A program made the position numbers and the translations under genes. Positions 24,066 to 33,345 of a DNA stretch of 64,000 bases are shown here, piece by piece (the first letter of the stretch is position 1; every line of letters begins with the position of its first letter). The notes under the pieces are model-generated. The model saw nothing but the letters and a program-made list of their open reading frames with translations. It did not search any database and was not told the origin of the DNA. This DNA is from a virus. The DNA is taken from positions 1 to 64,000 of the IMG/VR virus record IMGVR_UViG_3300020410_000948; one strand, given 5' to 3'.

Positions 24066-24867
24066 TGTTGCTGTTGTAATTTCAAACTACAACTATGGAG
24101 ATTATGTATTAGATGCTATAGATAGTGCGCTCAAGCAGGACTATGAAGGCGAAGTGCGTGTATATGTGATAGATGACGGTTCTTCCGACGGGTCTTATGA
24201 AAAGTTATTAACTTACGCAGGTGAAGACGTATCGTCCGTAACAGATAGACATCAGGTAACAAGACCATACTATAGTGGAGAGATGGAATTGTTTCAATGC
24301 AGCGACTTAAATCTGTGGTGCTATCGTATCGAAAATTCCGGAGCTAGTACAGCCCGAAACGTAGCGATATGGGAGGCTTGGCAGTGGGCCGATGTGTTTG
24401 CTATTCTCGATGCAGATGATACATATCGCAGTGACAAAGTGCGAAAGCAAGTTAAAAAGCTTACGCAACATGAAGAGGTTGGAGTTACCTACTCAGATTA
24501 TATAATTCACAAGACCTACAACGATAACGATTATTCTAAGTATGAATACAAGTATCCTTATTGTAGAAAAGAACTTGACAACCAATGTATAGTTCATAGT
24601 GCAGGACTTATCAAAAAAGAGTATCTAGAAATGATAGTTTTGCCAAATAAAGAGTTCTATGATAGTAGGCTACATGGGCCGGGAAGCAAAGCTTTTATAG
24701 GATGTACTGAAGACTATGATTTGTGGTTGAGGCTTTCCAAACATTGTATTATAACACATATCCCAGAACCTCTTTCTTTTGTTCGTGAAACCGGACAGAA
24801 CCAGTCTATGAAAATGACCTCAGATATATTTCAAGAAAATGCTAAAATTTTGAGGGAAAATGTCTAG
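24052..24867 (+). CDS. GT2-family glycosyltransferase
   Basis: A 271-residue inverting GT-A transferase. It has the classic opening NVAVVISNYNYGDYVLDAI, the nucleotide-binding DDGSSDGS (41-48), NSGASTARN (95-103) and the metal-binding DADD (120-123), followed by an acceptor-side E-D-Y-D (CTEDYDLWLRL) that supplies the catalytic base region. This order is complete, so the enzyme should be active on an NDP-sugar. The acceptor is unknown. It is in frame overlap with both neighbours and belongs to the central glycan operon. Confidence 0.9.
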   Translation: MELPNVAVVISNYNYGDYVLDAIDSALKQDYEGEVRVYVIDDGSSDGSYEKLLTYAGEDVSSVTDRHQVTRPYYSGEMELFQCSDLNLWCYRIENSGASTARNVAIWEAWQWADVFAILDADDTYRSDKVRKQVKKLTQHEEVGVTYSDYIIHKTYNDNDYSKYEYKYPYCRKELDNQCIVHSAGLIKKEYLEMIVLPNKEFYDSRLHGPGSKAFIGCTEDYDLWLRLSKHCIITHIPEPLSFVRETGQNQSMKMTSDIFQENAKILRENV

Positions 24868-25570
24868 ATTTATTCATAAAATAAAGGGTGTTCCGAAGTC
24901 ATCTCCGGTAGCTATACTCTCGGCAGGTGTGGGCTCTAGAATCAAGTCACATGAACCTAGAGCTCTACTAAAGGTGGGAGAAACCTCGCTTTTGGAACAC
25001 CAAATATCGCTAATCAATCAAACATTTTCTAATCCTGAAATTATTGTAGGTGTAGGCTATGAACCTTGGAAGATAATGAAGAGGATAGGGCAATCAGTAA
25101 AGTTTGTTGAGAACCAGCTATATCAAACATCTGGGAGTTTTGAGACACTTAGACTTATAGTGAATAATACTAAAGATGATAATATTATTTTTTTTCACGG
25201 AGACCTTTATTTTAGGCAAGAGTTTTTTCGCAACTTAGATTATTCTAGGTCGTTTATCGTCTGTGACAATCAAGGAAACATGTCAGACAAAGAGGTTGGT
25301 GTCACCGAAAGCAGAGAAAGGGCTACTATTTTTTCTTACGGACTTGATAACAAATGGTGCCAGATTGCATTTCTCAAAGGTAAAGAAATGTCCATGTTAC
25401 GCCAAATATGTCAAAAACCAAACCAAGAAATGAAATCTTTATTGACATTTGAGATTCTTAATGCTATAATTAACAAAGGTGGCGTCTTCAACATACACTA
25501 CGCCCCACAAAACTCGATATTAGAAATTGACTCCATGAAGGATTTGAATAATGAAAATTTTAATTTCTAG
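24860..25570 (+). CDS. sugar or choline nucleotidyltransferase
   Basis: A 236-residue NTP_transferase fold protein. The signature SAGVGSRI (21-28), a variant of the G-x-G-x-R loop, is followed by RALLKVG (34-40) and a central IFFHGDLYF with the metal-binding aspartate. The fold activates a sugar or amino-alcohol phosphate with CTP, GTP or another NTP. The closest style is LicC/GlmU-like enzymes with phosphocholine or sugar-phosphate substrates, but this cannot be settled by eye. It would supply an activated donor for a transferase in the island. The gene overlaps both neighbours. Confidence 0.7.
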   Translation: MSRFIHKIKGVPKSSPVAILSAGVGSRIKSHEPRALLKVGETSLLEHQISLINQTFSNPEIIVGVGYEPWKIMKRIGQSVKFVENQLYQTSGSFETLRLIVNNTKDDNIIFFHGDLYFRQEFFRNLDYSRSFIVCDNQGNMSDKEVGVTESRERATIFSYGLDNKWCQIAFLKGKEMSMLRQICQKPNQEMKSLLTFEILNAIINKGGVFNIHYAPQNSILEIDSMKDLNNENFNF

Positions 25571-26594
25571 CGACGGCATGCACGCACACTACTTTCAAAG
25601 AGCGGCATGGCTAAAAGGATTTACTGAGGGCGGCATACAAACTCTTTTATGGGATTGCAAGAATACTCCAGCGTTTGATGTATTTGATACATTTGAGCCG
25701 GACGTTTTTTTAGGGCAGTCTTATAACTTAGATAGCGCTTTACTTAAATGTATATATGAAAGACCTCATCTTAAGGTGGGTCTCAGGGCAGGAGACTGGG
25801 GAGACTTTGAACATGACCCTAGATTCAATGTTCTGCATATATCAGAGAATGAAAAAAGAATACTGGAAAAATTAAAGAAAGAGACAGGTAAGCCAGATTT
25901 TGTACATATACACTATGCGCAAGACGCTGTAGACCAGACACACTCTTCATATAAGAATATCGGAATAGATGCTAGGTCTATTATAATGTGCGCAGATGTA
26001 CATGAGTATTCTGGAGCTTCATATGACGACTCTCTAGCCTGCGATATAGGGTTTGTTGGTGGATACTGGCCACATAAAGGTATTATAATTGATAAGTATC
26101 TTACTCCGATGTGTCACCCAGTAGGCAAATATAATATCAAGATTTTTGGCAACCAGCCTTGGCATGTGAATCAGTATTGCGGCTTTATAAAAGATAACAA
26201 AGTAAAAGATCTTTTTAAGTCAGCTAAGGTATGTCCTAACTTAAGTGAACCTCATGCACACGAGTATGGTTTTGACATTAATGAAAGATGTTTCAAAATA
26301 TTATGTGCTGGCGGCTTCTGCGTTGCTGATAATGTAACAGCAATAAGAAAAATCTTCGATGGTAACGGGGTCGTATTCGCAGAGTCACCAGAGGATTTTG
26401 TCAATAAGATAGAGTATTATATAGACAATACAGAAGAGAGAAGTTCTCTTGCTTCTTTGGGTCAAGATTTTGTGCTCTCAAATCACACAAATTTTCATAG
26501 GACTTCCGAGATATTGAACCTCTTTGGTTTGCAAGTAGACGCCACTAGGATCTTAAATAAATGGGATAGCATTAGGAATACAGCCAATGTATAA
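25551..26594 (+). CDS. CgeB-like GT-B glycosyltransferase
   Basis: A 347-residue protein that starts as a GT-B fold (MKILISSDGMHAHYFQRAAWL). In its second domain it shows the CgeB/Glyco_trans_1_2 pattern: SKVCPN-type segment KSAKVCPNLSEPHAH, FDINERCFKILCAGGFCV, and DNTEERSSLASLGQ near the end. The family is found in spore-coat and capsule glycosylation. Its donor is unknown. It overlaps the nucleotidyltransferase gene by 20 bases, which may be a functional hint, and the fcl gene by 8 bases. Confidence 0.7.
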   Translation: MKILISSDGMHAHYFQRAAWLKGFTEGGIQTLLWDCKNTPAFDVFDTFEPDVFLGQSYNLDSALLKCIYERPHLKVGLRAGDWGDFEHDPRFNVLHISENEKRILEKLKKETGKPDFVHIHYAQDAVDQTHSSYKNIGIDARSIIMCADVHEYSGASYDDSLACDIGFVGGYWPHKGIIIDKYLTPMCHPVGKYNIKIFGNQPWHVNQYCGFIKDNKVKDLFKSAKVCPNLSEPHAHEYGFDINERCFKILCAGGFCVADNVTAIRKIFDGNGVVFAESPEDFVNKIEYYIDNTEERSSLASLGQDFVLSNHTNFHRTSEILNLFGLQVDATRILNKWDSIRNTANV

Positions 26595-27546
26595 AGACAA
26601 AAAGATTTTAATAACTGGAGGTACTGGATTTCTAGGCAAGGCTGTCGTGGAAAGACTGCAGTCACAGGGCTACACAAATCTAGTCCCTAGAGGAAGATCT
26701 ATTGATCTCACATGTTGTGAAGAAACACTTGATTTTTTCAAAAGCGAAAAACCAGAAGTGGTAATCCATCTCGCAGCAACTGTCGGAGGTATTGGCGCCA
26801 ACAAAGATAATCCCGGTCTATTTATGTACAACAATTTGGTAATGGGAGCCAATACAATTGAAGCGTCTAGACTTAACAAAGTCGAGAAGTTTGTTATGGT
26901 TGGAACTGTTTGCGCTTACCCTAAGTTTACTCCCGTGCCCTTTAAAGAGGAAGACCTTTGGAATGGATACCCAGAAGAGACAAACGCGCCATATGGAATT
27001 GCAAAAAAATCACTTATGCAGCTTGTGCAATCGTATCATGAGCAGTACGATTTTAACGGGGTTAACCTCATTCCTGTTAACATGTATGGGCCTCACGATA
27101 ATTTTGACCCTGCTATAAGCCATGTAATTCCAGCACTGATATTAAAGTTTTATAAAGCCATTAAGTTTGATTTGGAATCAGTAGAAGTCTGGGGTACTGG
27201 TGAGGCGAGCAGGGAGTTCCTGCATGTACATGATTGTGCGCACGCTATTTCTTTGGCTCTTGAAAAGGATATATCTCCAGAACCGATCAATATTGGAACT
27301 GGCGGCGAAATACAGATTAAATATTTAGCGCACACAATCGCAGAAGTCATGGGCTACCAAGGAGCTATATATTTTAATTCCAATTATCCAGACGGTCAAC
27401 CGAGAAGACAATTAGACATTACTCGCGCCAGACAAAGACTAGGCTACGAACCACAGATAGATCTGCTAGAAGGTCTTGAGTCTACAGTAGACTGGTTCAT
27501 GAAAAACAAGGAGGATTTTGATGTTTACCTTAACCGTATTCAGTAA
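26587..27546 (+). CDS. fcl: GDP-L-fucose synthase (or closely related NAD(P)-dependent epimerase)
   Basis: A 319-residue short-chain dehydrogenase that would convert GDP-4-keto-6-deoxy-D-mannose to GDP-L-fucose by epimerisation and NADPH reduction. The cofactor loop is GGTGFLG (11-17). Residues known as catalytic in E. coli Fcl fall at the same numbers here: C109, Y136, K140 and H179; position 107 is T instead of S. The family segments VGGIGAN (67-72 region), TVCAYP and DNFDPAISHVIPAL are also present. The length matches Fcl. Its substrate would come from the Gmd encoded at 35073, and its product is the donor for the GT10 enzyme at 30843. Confidence 0.88.
   Translation: MYKDKKILITGGTGFLGKAVVERLQSQGYTNLVPRGRSIDLTCCEETLDFFKSEKPEVVIHLAATVGGIGANKDNPGLFMYNNLVMGANTIEASRLNKVEKFVMVGTVCAYPKFTPVPFKEEDLWNGYPEETNAPYGIAKKSLMQLVQSYHEQYDFNGVNLIPVNMYGPHDNFDPAISHVIPALILKFYKAIKFDLESVEVWGTGEASREFLHVHDCAHAISLALEKDISPEPINIGTGGEIQIKYLAHTIAEVMGYQGAIYFNSNYPDGQPRRQLDITRARQRLGYEPQIDLLEGLESTVDWFMKNKEDFDVYLNRIQ
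27508..27514 (+). promoter_or_regulatory. strong ribosome binding site
   Basis: AAGGAGG, six bases before the ATG at 27521. The spacing favours that ATG over an in-frame TTG at 27518. It lies inside the end of the fcl gene. Confidence 0.6.
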
Positions 27547-28435
27547 GGATAGAGCGCTACAGCTTGACCTTACACTAAATAGCGTCAAAGAAAATCTGCC
27601 CTTCTTCGACAATATAGTTGTTTTGTATAATATTTCATCACCCTTATTTCATAAAGGTTATGAGATACTGATGAAGCAACATCCTGATGTAAAGTTCATC
27701 CGTCAAAAGGGTAGCATATTTAGGAATGTGTCGTCTATAATTGATGACTGTGGCACCGAATACTTTTGTATGTGTACAGACGATATGATAGCCTACACCT
27801 CTTATAGAAGTAGCGTAAATATACATAAGGCATTTCAAACACCTCTACCCCATGAAGCTGGACACACTATAAATATAGCTGTTTTTTCTTTGAGGAATGG
27901 GCGAAACATAACAAAAAGAAATTCAGCAGCAGTGAGAAGCACAATGCCTGATCACATGCCTCTTTTCCTAAGTGATGGTGATACTGACTGCATTTACTGG
28001 AGTTGGACAAGTATTCCATATGGAGGTTATTGGGGATATCCGTTATCTACTGACGGGCATATATATAAGACTAAAACAATAGGTAATGTATTTGAGGAAC
28101 TTGTAGTCTTAGACAAATACTACTCAATGAAGGGAATTCCAAGAGCAAAGAGTGCTTGGCCCCAAACGCCAAACGTAATAGAAAGTAAGATGCAAAGATC
28201 CATTTATGATCTTGAAACAGTCTGTGCATGTCCTCCTCGCAGCTGCTTTGTAAATAGTCCTAATAATAGAGTTCAAGATGTGGCTACGAACTCTCATGGA
28301 GACAGGTACTCTTATAGTCAGCAGGATTTGAATGACAAATTTTTAGATGGAGCTAGGATAGATTTAAGTAAACTTCATTTTGGTTTTATTGAGTGTCCAC
28401 ATACAGAGATAGACATATTAGAGGGTTTAGTATGA
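27521..28435 (+). CDS. GT-A-like glycosyltransferase
   Basis: A 304-residue protein whose first 100 residues look like a GT-A domain: FTLTVFSKDRALQLDLTL, then NIVVLYN and an aspartate-rich YFCMCTDDMIAY that resembles the DxD site. The remainder is unlike standard GT2 enzymes and has conserved-looking W and Y residues (YWSWTSIPYGGYWGYP). A strong AAGGAGG ribosome site sets the start at 27521. The probable role is sugar transfer within the island. Donor and linkage cannot be predicted. Confidence 0.65.
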   Translation: MFTLTVFSKDRALQLDLTLNSVKENLPFFDNIVVLYNISSPLFHKGYEILMKQHPDVKFIRQKGSIFRNVSSIIDDCGTEYFCMCTDDMIAYTSYRSSVNIHKAFQTPLPHEAGHTINIAVFSLRNGRNITKRNSAAVRSTMPDHMPLFLSDGDTDCIYWSWTSIPYGGYWGYPLSTDGHIYKTKTIGNVFEELVVLDKYYSMKGIPRAKSAWPQTPNVIESKMQRSIYDLETVCACPPRSCFVNSPNNRVQDVATNSHGDRYSYSQQDLNDKFLDGARIDLSKLHFGFIECPHTEIDILEGLV

Positions 28436-29238
28436 GTTTTTTTGAAATGTGCCAAGTGGAAAGCTCTCCATTTGATATAGAATTTGCAAGGCAAGATCCT
28501 GACTGGAACATGGTGAGGGATGCTTATGATAATAATCTTTCAAGAGACGACCAAGACTGCGAGATCCCTAAGATAATCCATTTTATATGGGTGGGCAGCA
28601 AGCTTCCAGAAAAGTATGCTGAAATCATCGAGGGTTGGAAACATTACAACCCAGACTTTGAAATTTGGCTCTGGGACGATGAGAAGGTTGAGACTTTTTT
28701 GCCACAGATGTATAATAAAGATTTATACTTGCGCGCACCAAGCTTCGGTAACAAATCTGACATCTTAAGATATGAAATACTTAAGCGATACGGAGGTGTG
28801 TATGTAGATACTGATTTTGTATGTTTAGCTAGTTTTGCTCATGCTCATCGTAAGTATTGTTTCTATGCTGGTATATTATACGAAAAGCCAGTTCAGCTAG
28901 GCAATGGGATCATAGCTTCTATCCCTAACCATCCCATTATAGATATATGCATACGTCAAATGAGATTAGATAATCCTTGGGGAATACAGTGTCCGCAAAC
29001 CCTCGTGCTTTATCAGACTGGTCCTTGGGCTTTAACTAAGAGTGTTTTGCACTATATAAAACATATGGGCGACGAAGGCATAATGATATATCCAACGACA
29101 AGCTTTCACGCTTTCCCCGCTGTCCTTAGACATGAGGCCACCGATGAGTTAATTAAATCTTACTACAGACCTTGGAGTTTAGCCTGTCACTTATGGCACT
29201 CAAGTTGGCAGCCATCATCAGAACATTACAATGGATAA
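28432..29238 (+). CDS. GT32-type glycosyltransferase with DXD motif
   Basis: A 268-residue enzyme of the OCH1/capsular-polysaccharide GT32 group. The opening IPKIIHFIWVG (45-55) and the later GNKSDILRYEIL and GGVYVDTD (121-128, metal-binding D126 and D128) are diagnostic. These enzymes transfer hexoses such as mannose or galactose with retention. The start at 28432 forms an ATGA overlap with the previous gene and has GAGGG upstream; an in-frame GTG at 28393 is less likely. A C-terminal histidine and tryptophan cluster (HLWHSSWQPSSEH) is typical of the family. Confidence 0.88.
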   Translation: MSFFEMCQVESSPFDIEFARQDPDWNMVRDAYDNNLSRDDQDCEIPKIIHFIWVGSKLPEKYAEIIEGWKHYNPDFEIWLWDDEKVETFLPQMYNKDLYLRAPSFGNKSDILRYEILKRYGGVYVDTDFVCLASFAHAHRKYCFYAGILYEKPVQLGNGIIASIPNHPIIDICIRQMRLDNPWGIQCPQTLVLYQTGPWALTKSVLHYIKHMGDEGIMIYPTTSFHAFPAVLRHEATDELIKSYYRPWSLACHLWHSSWQPSSEHYNG

Positions 29239-29244
29239 AATAAT

Positions 29245-30084
29245 ATGTCAGAAATAATAAACTTGGCTAAAGACAAGCCTGATACTTATGTATATCAGCA
29301 AGCTGCTGAAATACTGTGCGATACTCTAGAGGAAGATTACTCTTTTGTAATACAGTTATGGGATCATGAGAAACCTAAAGAAACAAAGTATCCCAAAGTT
29401 TTGATATCAACCTCTGATGAAAAACATAATGTTCCTGTTGAGGCTCAGGACGAGTCTTATGTGCATATATTTAAACAATACGCACCTATGTACGATATGA
29501 AAAATGCCACTTCAGTCAGAAGAGAATGGGATTACAGAGTTAGTCCTCTTCCTCTCTGCTCTTTAGAGGGTTTCTCTCCGCAGCCAATAAATATACACGA
29601 ACGGACTTATGACTGGTCTTGGATGGGGCAGTTTGATCCGTATGCAAGAGTAGCTTTTAGAAATTCTGTGAATGACCTAAAAACCAATCCTATCACTGGA
29701 CAGGCAAGAGAACATACATGTAAAATTCTTTGGTATGAGGGCTGGAATAACGGAGGTCCGATAGAAGAATACGCTAATGTTATGAGCAATACCAAAATAG
29801 CTCTAGTGCCTAATGGGTCGGCTAGCCTTGAGAGTTTTAGGTTCTTTGAGGCTGCAATGGCGGGTTGCGTAATAGTTAGTCAGCAAATGCCGGTTGTCCC
29901 GATGTACAATGTGGCTCCAACAATTACTGTAGATAATAATTGGACTAACCTTCCAGATGTTATAGATATGATTTTAGATAACAGGGAGGAGATGGAGTAT
30001 TACTCACACGCAAGTAAAGTATGGTACGAATACTTCTGCTCTCCAGAAGGTCTAGCCGGCTACATGAAGAAAAGGCTGGTTTGA
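29245..30084 (+). CDS. exostosin/GT-B-like glycosyltransferase
   Basis: A 279-residue protein. Its C-terminal portion has an exostosin-like nucleotide-sugar site: KIALVPNGSASLESFRFFEAA followed by GCVIVSQQMP. The N-terminal half is less conserved, with several aromatic residues. It is the first of two adjacent genes of this type (next at 30089). The same type recurs alone at 5365 in the recombination operon. The sugar donor is unknown. A short spacer of 6 bases separates it from the GT32 gene. Confidence 0.68.
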   Translation: MSEIINLAKDKPDTYVYQQAAEILCDTLEEDYSFVIQLWDHEKPKETKYPKVLISTSDEKHNVPVEAQDESYVHIFKQYAPMYDMKNATSVRREWDYRVSPLPLCSLEGFSPQPINIHERTYDWSWMGQFDPYARVAFRNSVNDLKTNPITGQAREHTCKILWYEGWNNGGPIEEYANVMSNTKIALVPNGSASLESFRFFEAAMAGCVIVSQQMPVVPMYNVAPTITVDNNWTNLPDVIDMILDNREEMEYYSHASKVWYEYFCSPEGLAGYMKKRLV

Positions 30085-30088
30085 CTAT

Positions 30089-30853
30089 ATGGATTTTGTT
30101 GACGGAGAAAGATTCCAGTCAATCTGTGACTTTGAACTTGGTCAAGAAATGCCTAAAAAATCGCAGTTGGTAATGTATGCGCCCTCGGAAAATTATCTAG
30201 AGGCGCTAGTGTTCATTAAACAAAACACTGATACACAATTCAAGCTTGTAACACATAATGGCGATATCGAAATTTATTTAGATGACAGGGTTCTGCCTGA
30301 TAACCTTATACACTGGTATGCACAAAACCTGTGTACCAAATCGAATAAGATGTCTTCGCTTCCTATAGCGATGGAGAATACCCACTGGCATCCAACAAAG
30401 CGCCCAGCAATGCTCTCTATAGAAAAGCAATCCGAAAGGTTTCTTAAGCCGTTCACTCAATTTAATCCCCGCACACATCCATCTAGGTTGGATCTAGTAA
30501 GATTGATACAGCAAGGAGAAATTGATGTTGATTTTGCTCCTTCAATTAATGGGACGGGGTTTGATCAATATGTATACAATCTATCTAAATACGCATTTTG
30601 TATTTGCCCGAGGGGTAACGGCATTGATACTCATAGGATATGGGAAGCCTTACATATGGGCTGTGTGCCAATAGTAAAGAGGCATGTTACGCACGAATGT
30701 TTGTTAGATTTGCCGGTCTTGTTCGTAGATGACTGGAGAGAAATAACTCATGAAAAGCTTGTGCAATTTATTGAACAAATACCCAACAATATATATAACA
30801 TGCAGAAACTTTCTTTTTCCTACTGGGAGAATCTGATAAAAAATGACATCTAA
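30089..30853 (+). CDS. exostosin-like glycosyltransferase
   Basis: A 254-residue protein with the exostosin-type motif FCICPRGNGIDTHRIWEA followed by GCVPIV, as in the gene at 5365. The two proteins are of similar design but clearly diverged. It probably adds a sugar in a step next to that of the fucosyltransferase encoded directly downstream, whose gene it overlaps by 11 bases. No membrane segment is visible, so it would act in the cytoplasm. Confidence 0.72.
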   Translation: MDFVDGERFQSICDFELGQEMPKKSQLVMYAPSENYLEALVFIKQNTDTQFKLVTHNGDIEIYLDDRVLPDNLIHWYAQNLCTKSNKMSSLPIAMENTHWHPTKRPAMLSIEKQSERFLKPFTQFNPRTHPSRLDLVRLIQQGEIDVDFAPSINGTGFDQYVYNLSKYAFCICPRGNGIDTHRIWEALHMGCVPIVKRHVTHECLLDLPVLFVDDWREITHEKLVQFIEQIPNNIYNMQKLSFSYWENLIKNDI

Positions 30854-31733
30854 GTTGAGAATTAAATTTGATAACTTTTGGGGTGGGTTTCCCCTGTATG
30901 ACAATATAATAACAGTAGCTCTAAGTCTAAAACACGATGTAGAGATTGTTCAGCATGACCCAGATATTTTAGTGCATCAAGGCCAAACTTCCCACAAGCA
31001 TGATGGCGCAATTACAATAGCTTGGTTTATAGAGTCTATGAATAGAATAGGGGAACCTGACTATAGTAAATGTGACTATTCTTTTAACAGTTGTAATCTT
31101 GATGATGAGAGAAACTATAGGATTCCCTTTTGGTCTACACAAATAAACTGGAATGGGGCTCCTGCGCATGACCTTAATCGAGGACCAACATACTATATAT
31201 CAATAGACGAGTTATCTAATAGGCAGATAGCTAATAGAGACAGGTTGTGTTGCTCAGTAGCGTCTGGAACGCTTGGTAGGAGAGCAGAGTTTTATCCTTA
31301 CATATCCTCAAGAATGGATGTAGCACATGGAGGAGACTTCCTAAGAAATACAACAGAGATGATTGAAAAGCCGGGAAACAGTGACTACTTAGAGAAGATA
31401 GAGTTTATTTCTAAATTTAAATCGAACCTATGTTTTGAGAACGATGACAGACAAGGATACGTATGTGAGAAGATACTACATGCTTTTTATGCTGGTTGTC
31501 TGCCCATATACTGGGGACCAGCAAATGTAGGTGAAGACTTCAATAAGAAAGCGTTTATTGATGTTAGTGATTTTGAGTCTAGCGAAGAGGCTGTTAATTA
31601 TATACACGATGTGCTTTTAAACGATACAAAATTATTAGAATATCTAGAGCAACCAGTATTTGAAAATGGACAGGTGCCATATCACTCAACACCGGAGTCA
31701 CTATTAGAGTTCTTAGAGAAAAAGGGTATATAA
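30843..31733 (+). CDS. GT10-family fucosyltransferase
   Basis: A 296-residue alpha-1,3/4-fucosyltransferase-like enzyme. The GT10 donor-binding signature is well kept: NLCFEN (195-200), GYVCEKILHAFYAG (205-218), LPIYWG (220-225) and the following FNKKAFIDVSDF. It would transfer L-fucose from GDP-fucose, which the phage itself can make through Gmd and Fcl. The protein is shorter than eukaryotic enzymes, lacks a membrane anchor, and resembles bacterial soluble GT10s such as that of Helicobacter. The start codon overlaps the upstream glycosyltransferase gene by 11 bases. Confidence 0.88.
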   Translation: MTSKLRIKFDNFWGGFPLYDNIITVALSLKHDVEIVQHDPDILVHQGQTSHKHDGAITIAWFIESMNRIGEPDYSKCDYSFNSCNLDDERNYRIPFWSTQINWNGAPAHDLNRGPTYYISIDELSNRQIANRDRLCCSVASGTLGRRAEFYPYISSRMDVAHGGDFLRNTTEMIEKPGNSDYLEKIEFISKFKSNLCFENDDRQGYVCEKILHAFYAGCLPIYWGPANVGEDFNKKAFIDVSDFESSEEAVNYIHDVLLNDTKLLEYLEQPVFENGQVPYHSTPESLLEFLEKKGI

Positions 31734-32308
31734 TGGCTGGAGAATTTTCTTACAACCGCAAAAAGTATTTTTTTCTTCATATCCCGAAGACTGGCGGTAA
31801 GATGTGGGAGCATGTATTTAGCGGTATTGGGCTGACTTCTGGACATGGTTTCGTAGAATCTAAACCAGAAGGATATTCATTTACTGTAATAAGAAACCCA
31901 TTTGATAGATTGGTCAGCTGTTTCTATTACCTCAAGGCTGGCGGGTGCTGGTCGGGTGACGCAAATGATGCGTTAAAGTATGATATTACAAACAATACTT
32001 TTGAAGACTGGCTCAAGCTAGCTAGCAAAAACCCTCAGCACTATCTAGAACAGCAACACGTTATGCCTATGATGCGTAGGATTGGCAGAAAAGAACACTT
32101 CGATCATATTGGATTGTTTGAAAATTTAGAACGGGAAACTAGAGATCTATATTCTATTATATATGGCCATAAAATTGATGAAGTGCCTGTGATTAACAAA
32201 AGCACCCATCGTCACTTTGAAGATTGTTACACCGAAGAAACAAAAGCTATAGTTTCAGAGCTATACAAGGATGATATAAAACTATATGAGGAGCTATTAA
32301 ATGCATAA
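31733..32308 (+). CDS. carbohydrate sulfotransferase
   Basis: A 191-residue sulfotransferase. The 5'-phosphosulfate loop is HIPKTGG (16-22) and the 3'-phosphate motif is VIRNPFDRLVSCFY (52-65). The remaining helices match the Sulfotransfer_2 type that acts on glycans. It would move sulfate from host-made PAPS to a sugar. The gene directly follows the GT10 fucosyltransferase with a TAATG overlap, so a fucosylated glycan is an attractive acceptor, though this is inference. It is coupled to the cupin gene downstream by 8 bases. Confidence 0.85.
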   Translation: MAGEFSYNRKKYFFLHIPKTGGKMWEHVFSGIGLTSGHGFVESKPEGYSFTVIRNPFDRLVSCFYYLKAGGCWSGDANDALKYDITNNTFEDWLKLASKNPQHYLEQQHVMPMMRRIGRKEHFDHIGLFENLERETRDLYSIIYGHKIDEVPVINKSTHRHFEDCYTEETKAIVSELYKDDIKLYEELLNA

Positions 32309-32708
32309 GATATATAAAGACGAGAAGCTTTACCACTGCTACTTCAACGCCGACGAATACCAAGAGGGTAGGTTTGATGCTACCGACGCTGGAGAATATT
32401 TGCAGTGCGCTATTATAAATATGGATGACGGCAAGAAGTTTGATCCGCATGTCCATATCCCCTGTGAAAGAACAACTGACACAACTCAAGAGGCATGGGT
32501 TGTGCTTAAGGGCAAGATAAAAATAACATATTATGACGAAGATAAAAATCAAATGGATGAACCGGCTATAGTCTCTGCCGGAGGGTGTACTATAAGTTTT
32601 TGGGGTGGCCATAAATATGAATGCCTAGAAGACGGAACTGTAGTCTATGAATTTAAGACTGGTCCATACTTTGGTAAAGATGCGGATAAGGTGGTATTTG
32701 ATGCGTAA
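32301..32708 (+). CDS. cupin-domain protein
   Basis: A 135-residue single cupin domain. The metal-binding motif is seen as FDPHVHIPCERTTDT, then EAWVVLKGKIKITYYDED, with a second half GGCTISFWGGHKYECLEDG. This looks like WbuC-type cupins that occur in O-antigen and capsule gene clusters and may be sugar-modifying enzymes or regulators. No reaction can be assigned. It lies between two sulfotransferases and overlaps both genes by 8 bases each. Confidence 0.75.
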   Translation: MHKIYKDEKLYHCYFNADEYQEGRFDATDAGEYLQCAIINMDDGKKFDPHVHIPCERTTDTTQEAWVVLKGKIKITYYDEDKNQMDEPAIVSAGGCTISFWGGHKYECLEDGTVVYEFKTGPYFGKDADKVVFDA

Positions 32709-33345
32709 TATTGTACAATATAGTCTGCCTCGAACAGGCTCTACACTTATCTGTAGGGTGTTAGATAGTCTGTTCCCTGAAGAGCTGGAAAACCTTGCAC
32801 AACATCCTCCGCTCCATTATAACTCCCGTGACGCTTTGATTGTGAGCTCCTGTAGGTATCCGCTGGATGTTCTGGTATCGTATGCTAGAGTACACCACTG
32901 TGAACAAGGTTATGAGCTCGGTGGGATTGATGAGGATTTACTTGCACATCATGCAAAAAGGATAAAAACACTATATCAATGGTATTTTAAAGACTTAGAC
33001 CATCATAGGGGTCACATTCTACAAATCAAATATGAAAAATTTTGGAACAACTATGATTATATTTTCGATAACCTTGAGACCTTTTTTTCAATAGAGATTG
33101 ATGATAATAAAAGACATGATATAACACAAGAATGTGGAATAGAAAACTCCAGAAAGATACAGGCAGAATTGGTTGGTGAAGAAGGAACAGAGGACTTTGG
33201 TTGTGTTGATCAAAAGACATCTCTGCACGGCAACCATATATTTGCGCCAGAGCCATTTGGCTACAAAAAAGTTTTAACACGCACGCAAACAGCTTCTATG
33301 AAAATGTTTTTAAAGGACGCTATTAAAGAATGGGAAAAAATATGA
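32701..33345 (+). CDS. second sulfotransferase
   Basis: A 214-residue protein starting with a short P-loop-like PAPS site, YSLPRTGSTLI (7-17), and a 3'-phosphate motif variant, SSCRYPLDVLVSY. The P-loop is of a different subfamily from that of the gene at 31733 (PRTGST against PKTGG). The two probably sulfate different positions or sugars. The start ATG at 32701 overlaps the cupin gene by 8 bases; earlier in-frame starts lie deep within the cupin gene and are unlikely. The C-terminal region ends in a helix, and its TGA overlaps the next ATG. Confidence 0.78.
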   Translation: MRNIVQYSLPRTGSTLICRVLDSLFPEELENLAQHPPLHYNSRDALIVSSCRYPLDVLVSYARVHHCEQGYELGGIDEDLLAHHAKRIKTLYQWYFKDLDHHRGHILQIKYEKFWNNYDYIFDNLETFFSIEIDDNKRHDITQECGIENSRKIQAELVGEEGTEDFGCVDQKTSLHGNHIFAPEPFGYKKVLTRTQTASMKMFLKDAIKEWEKI

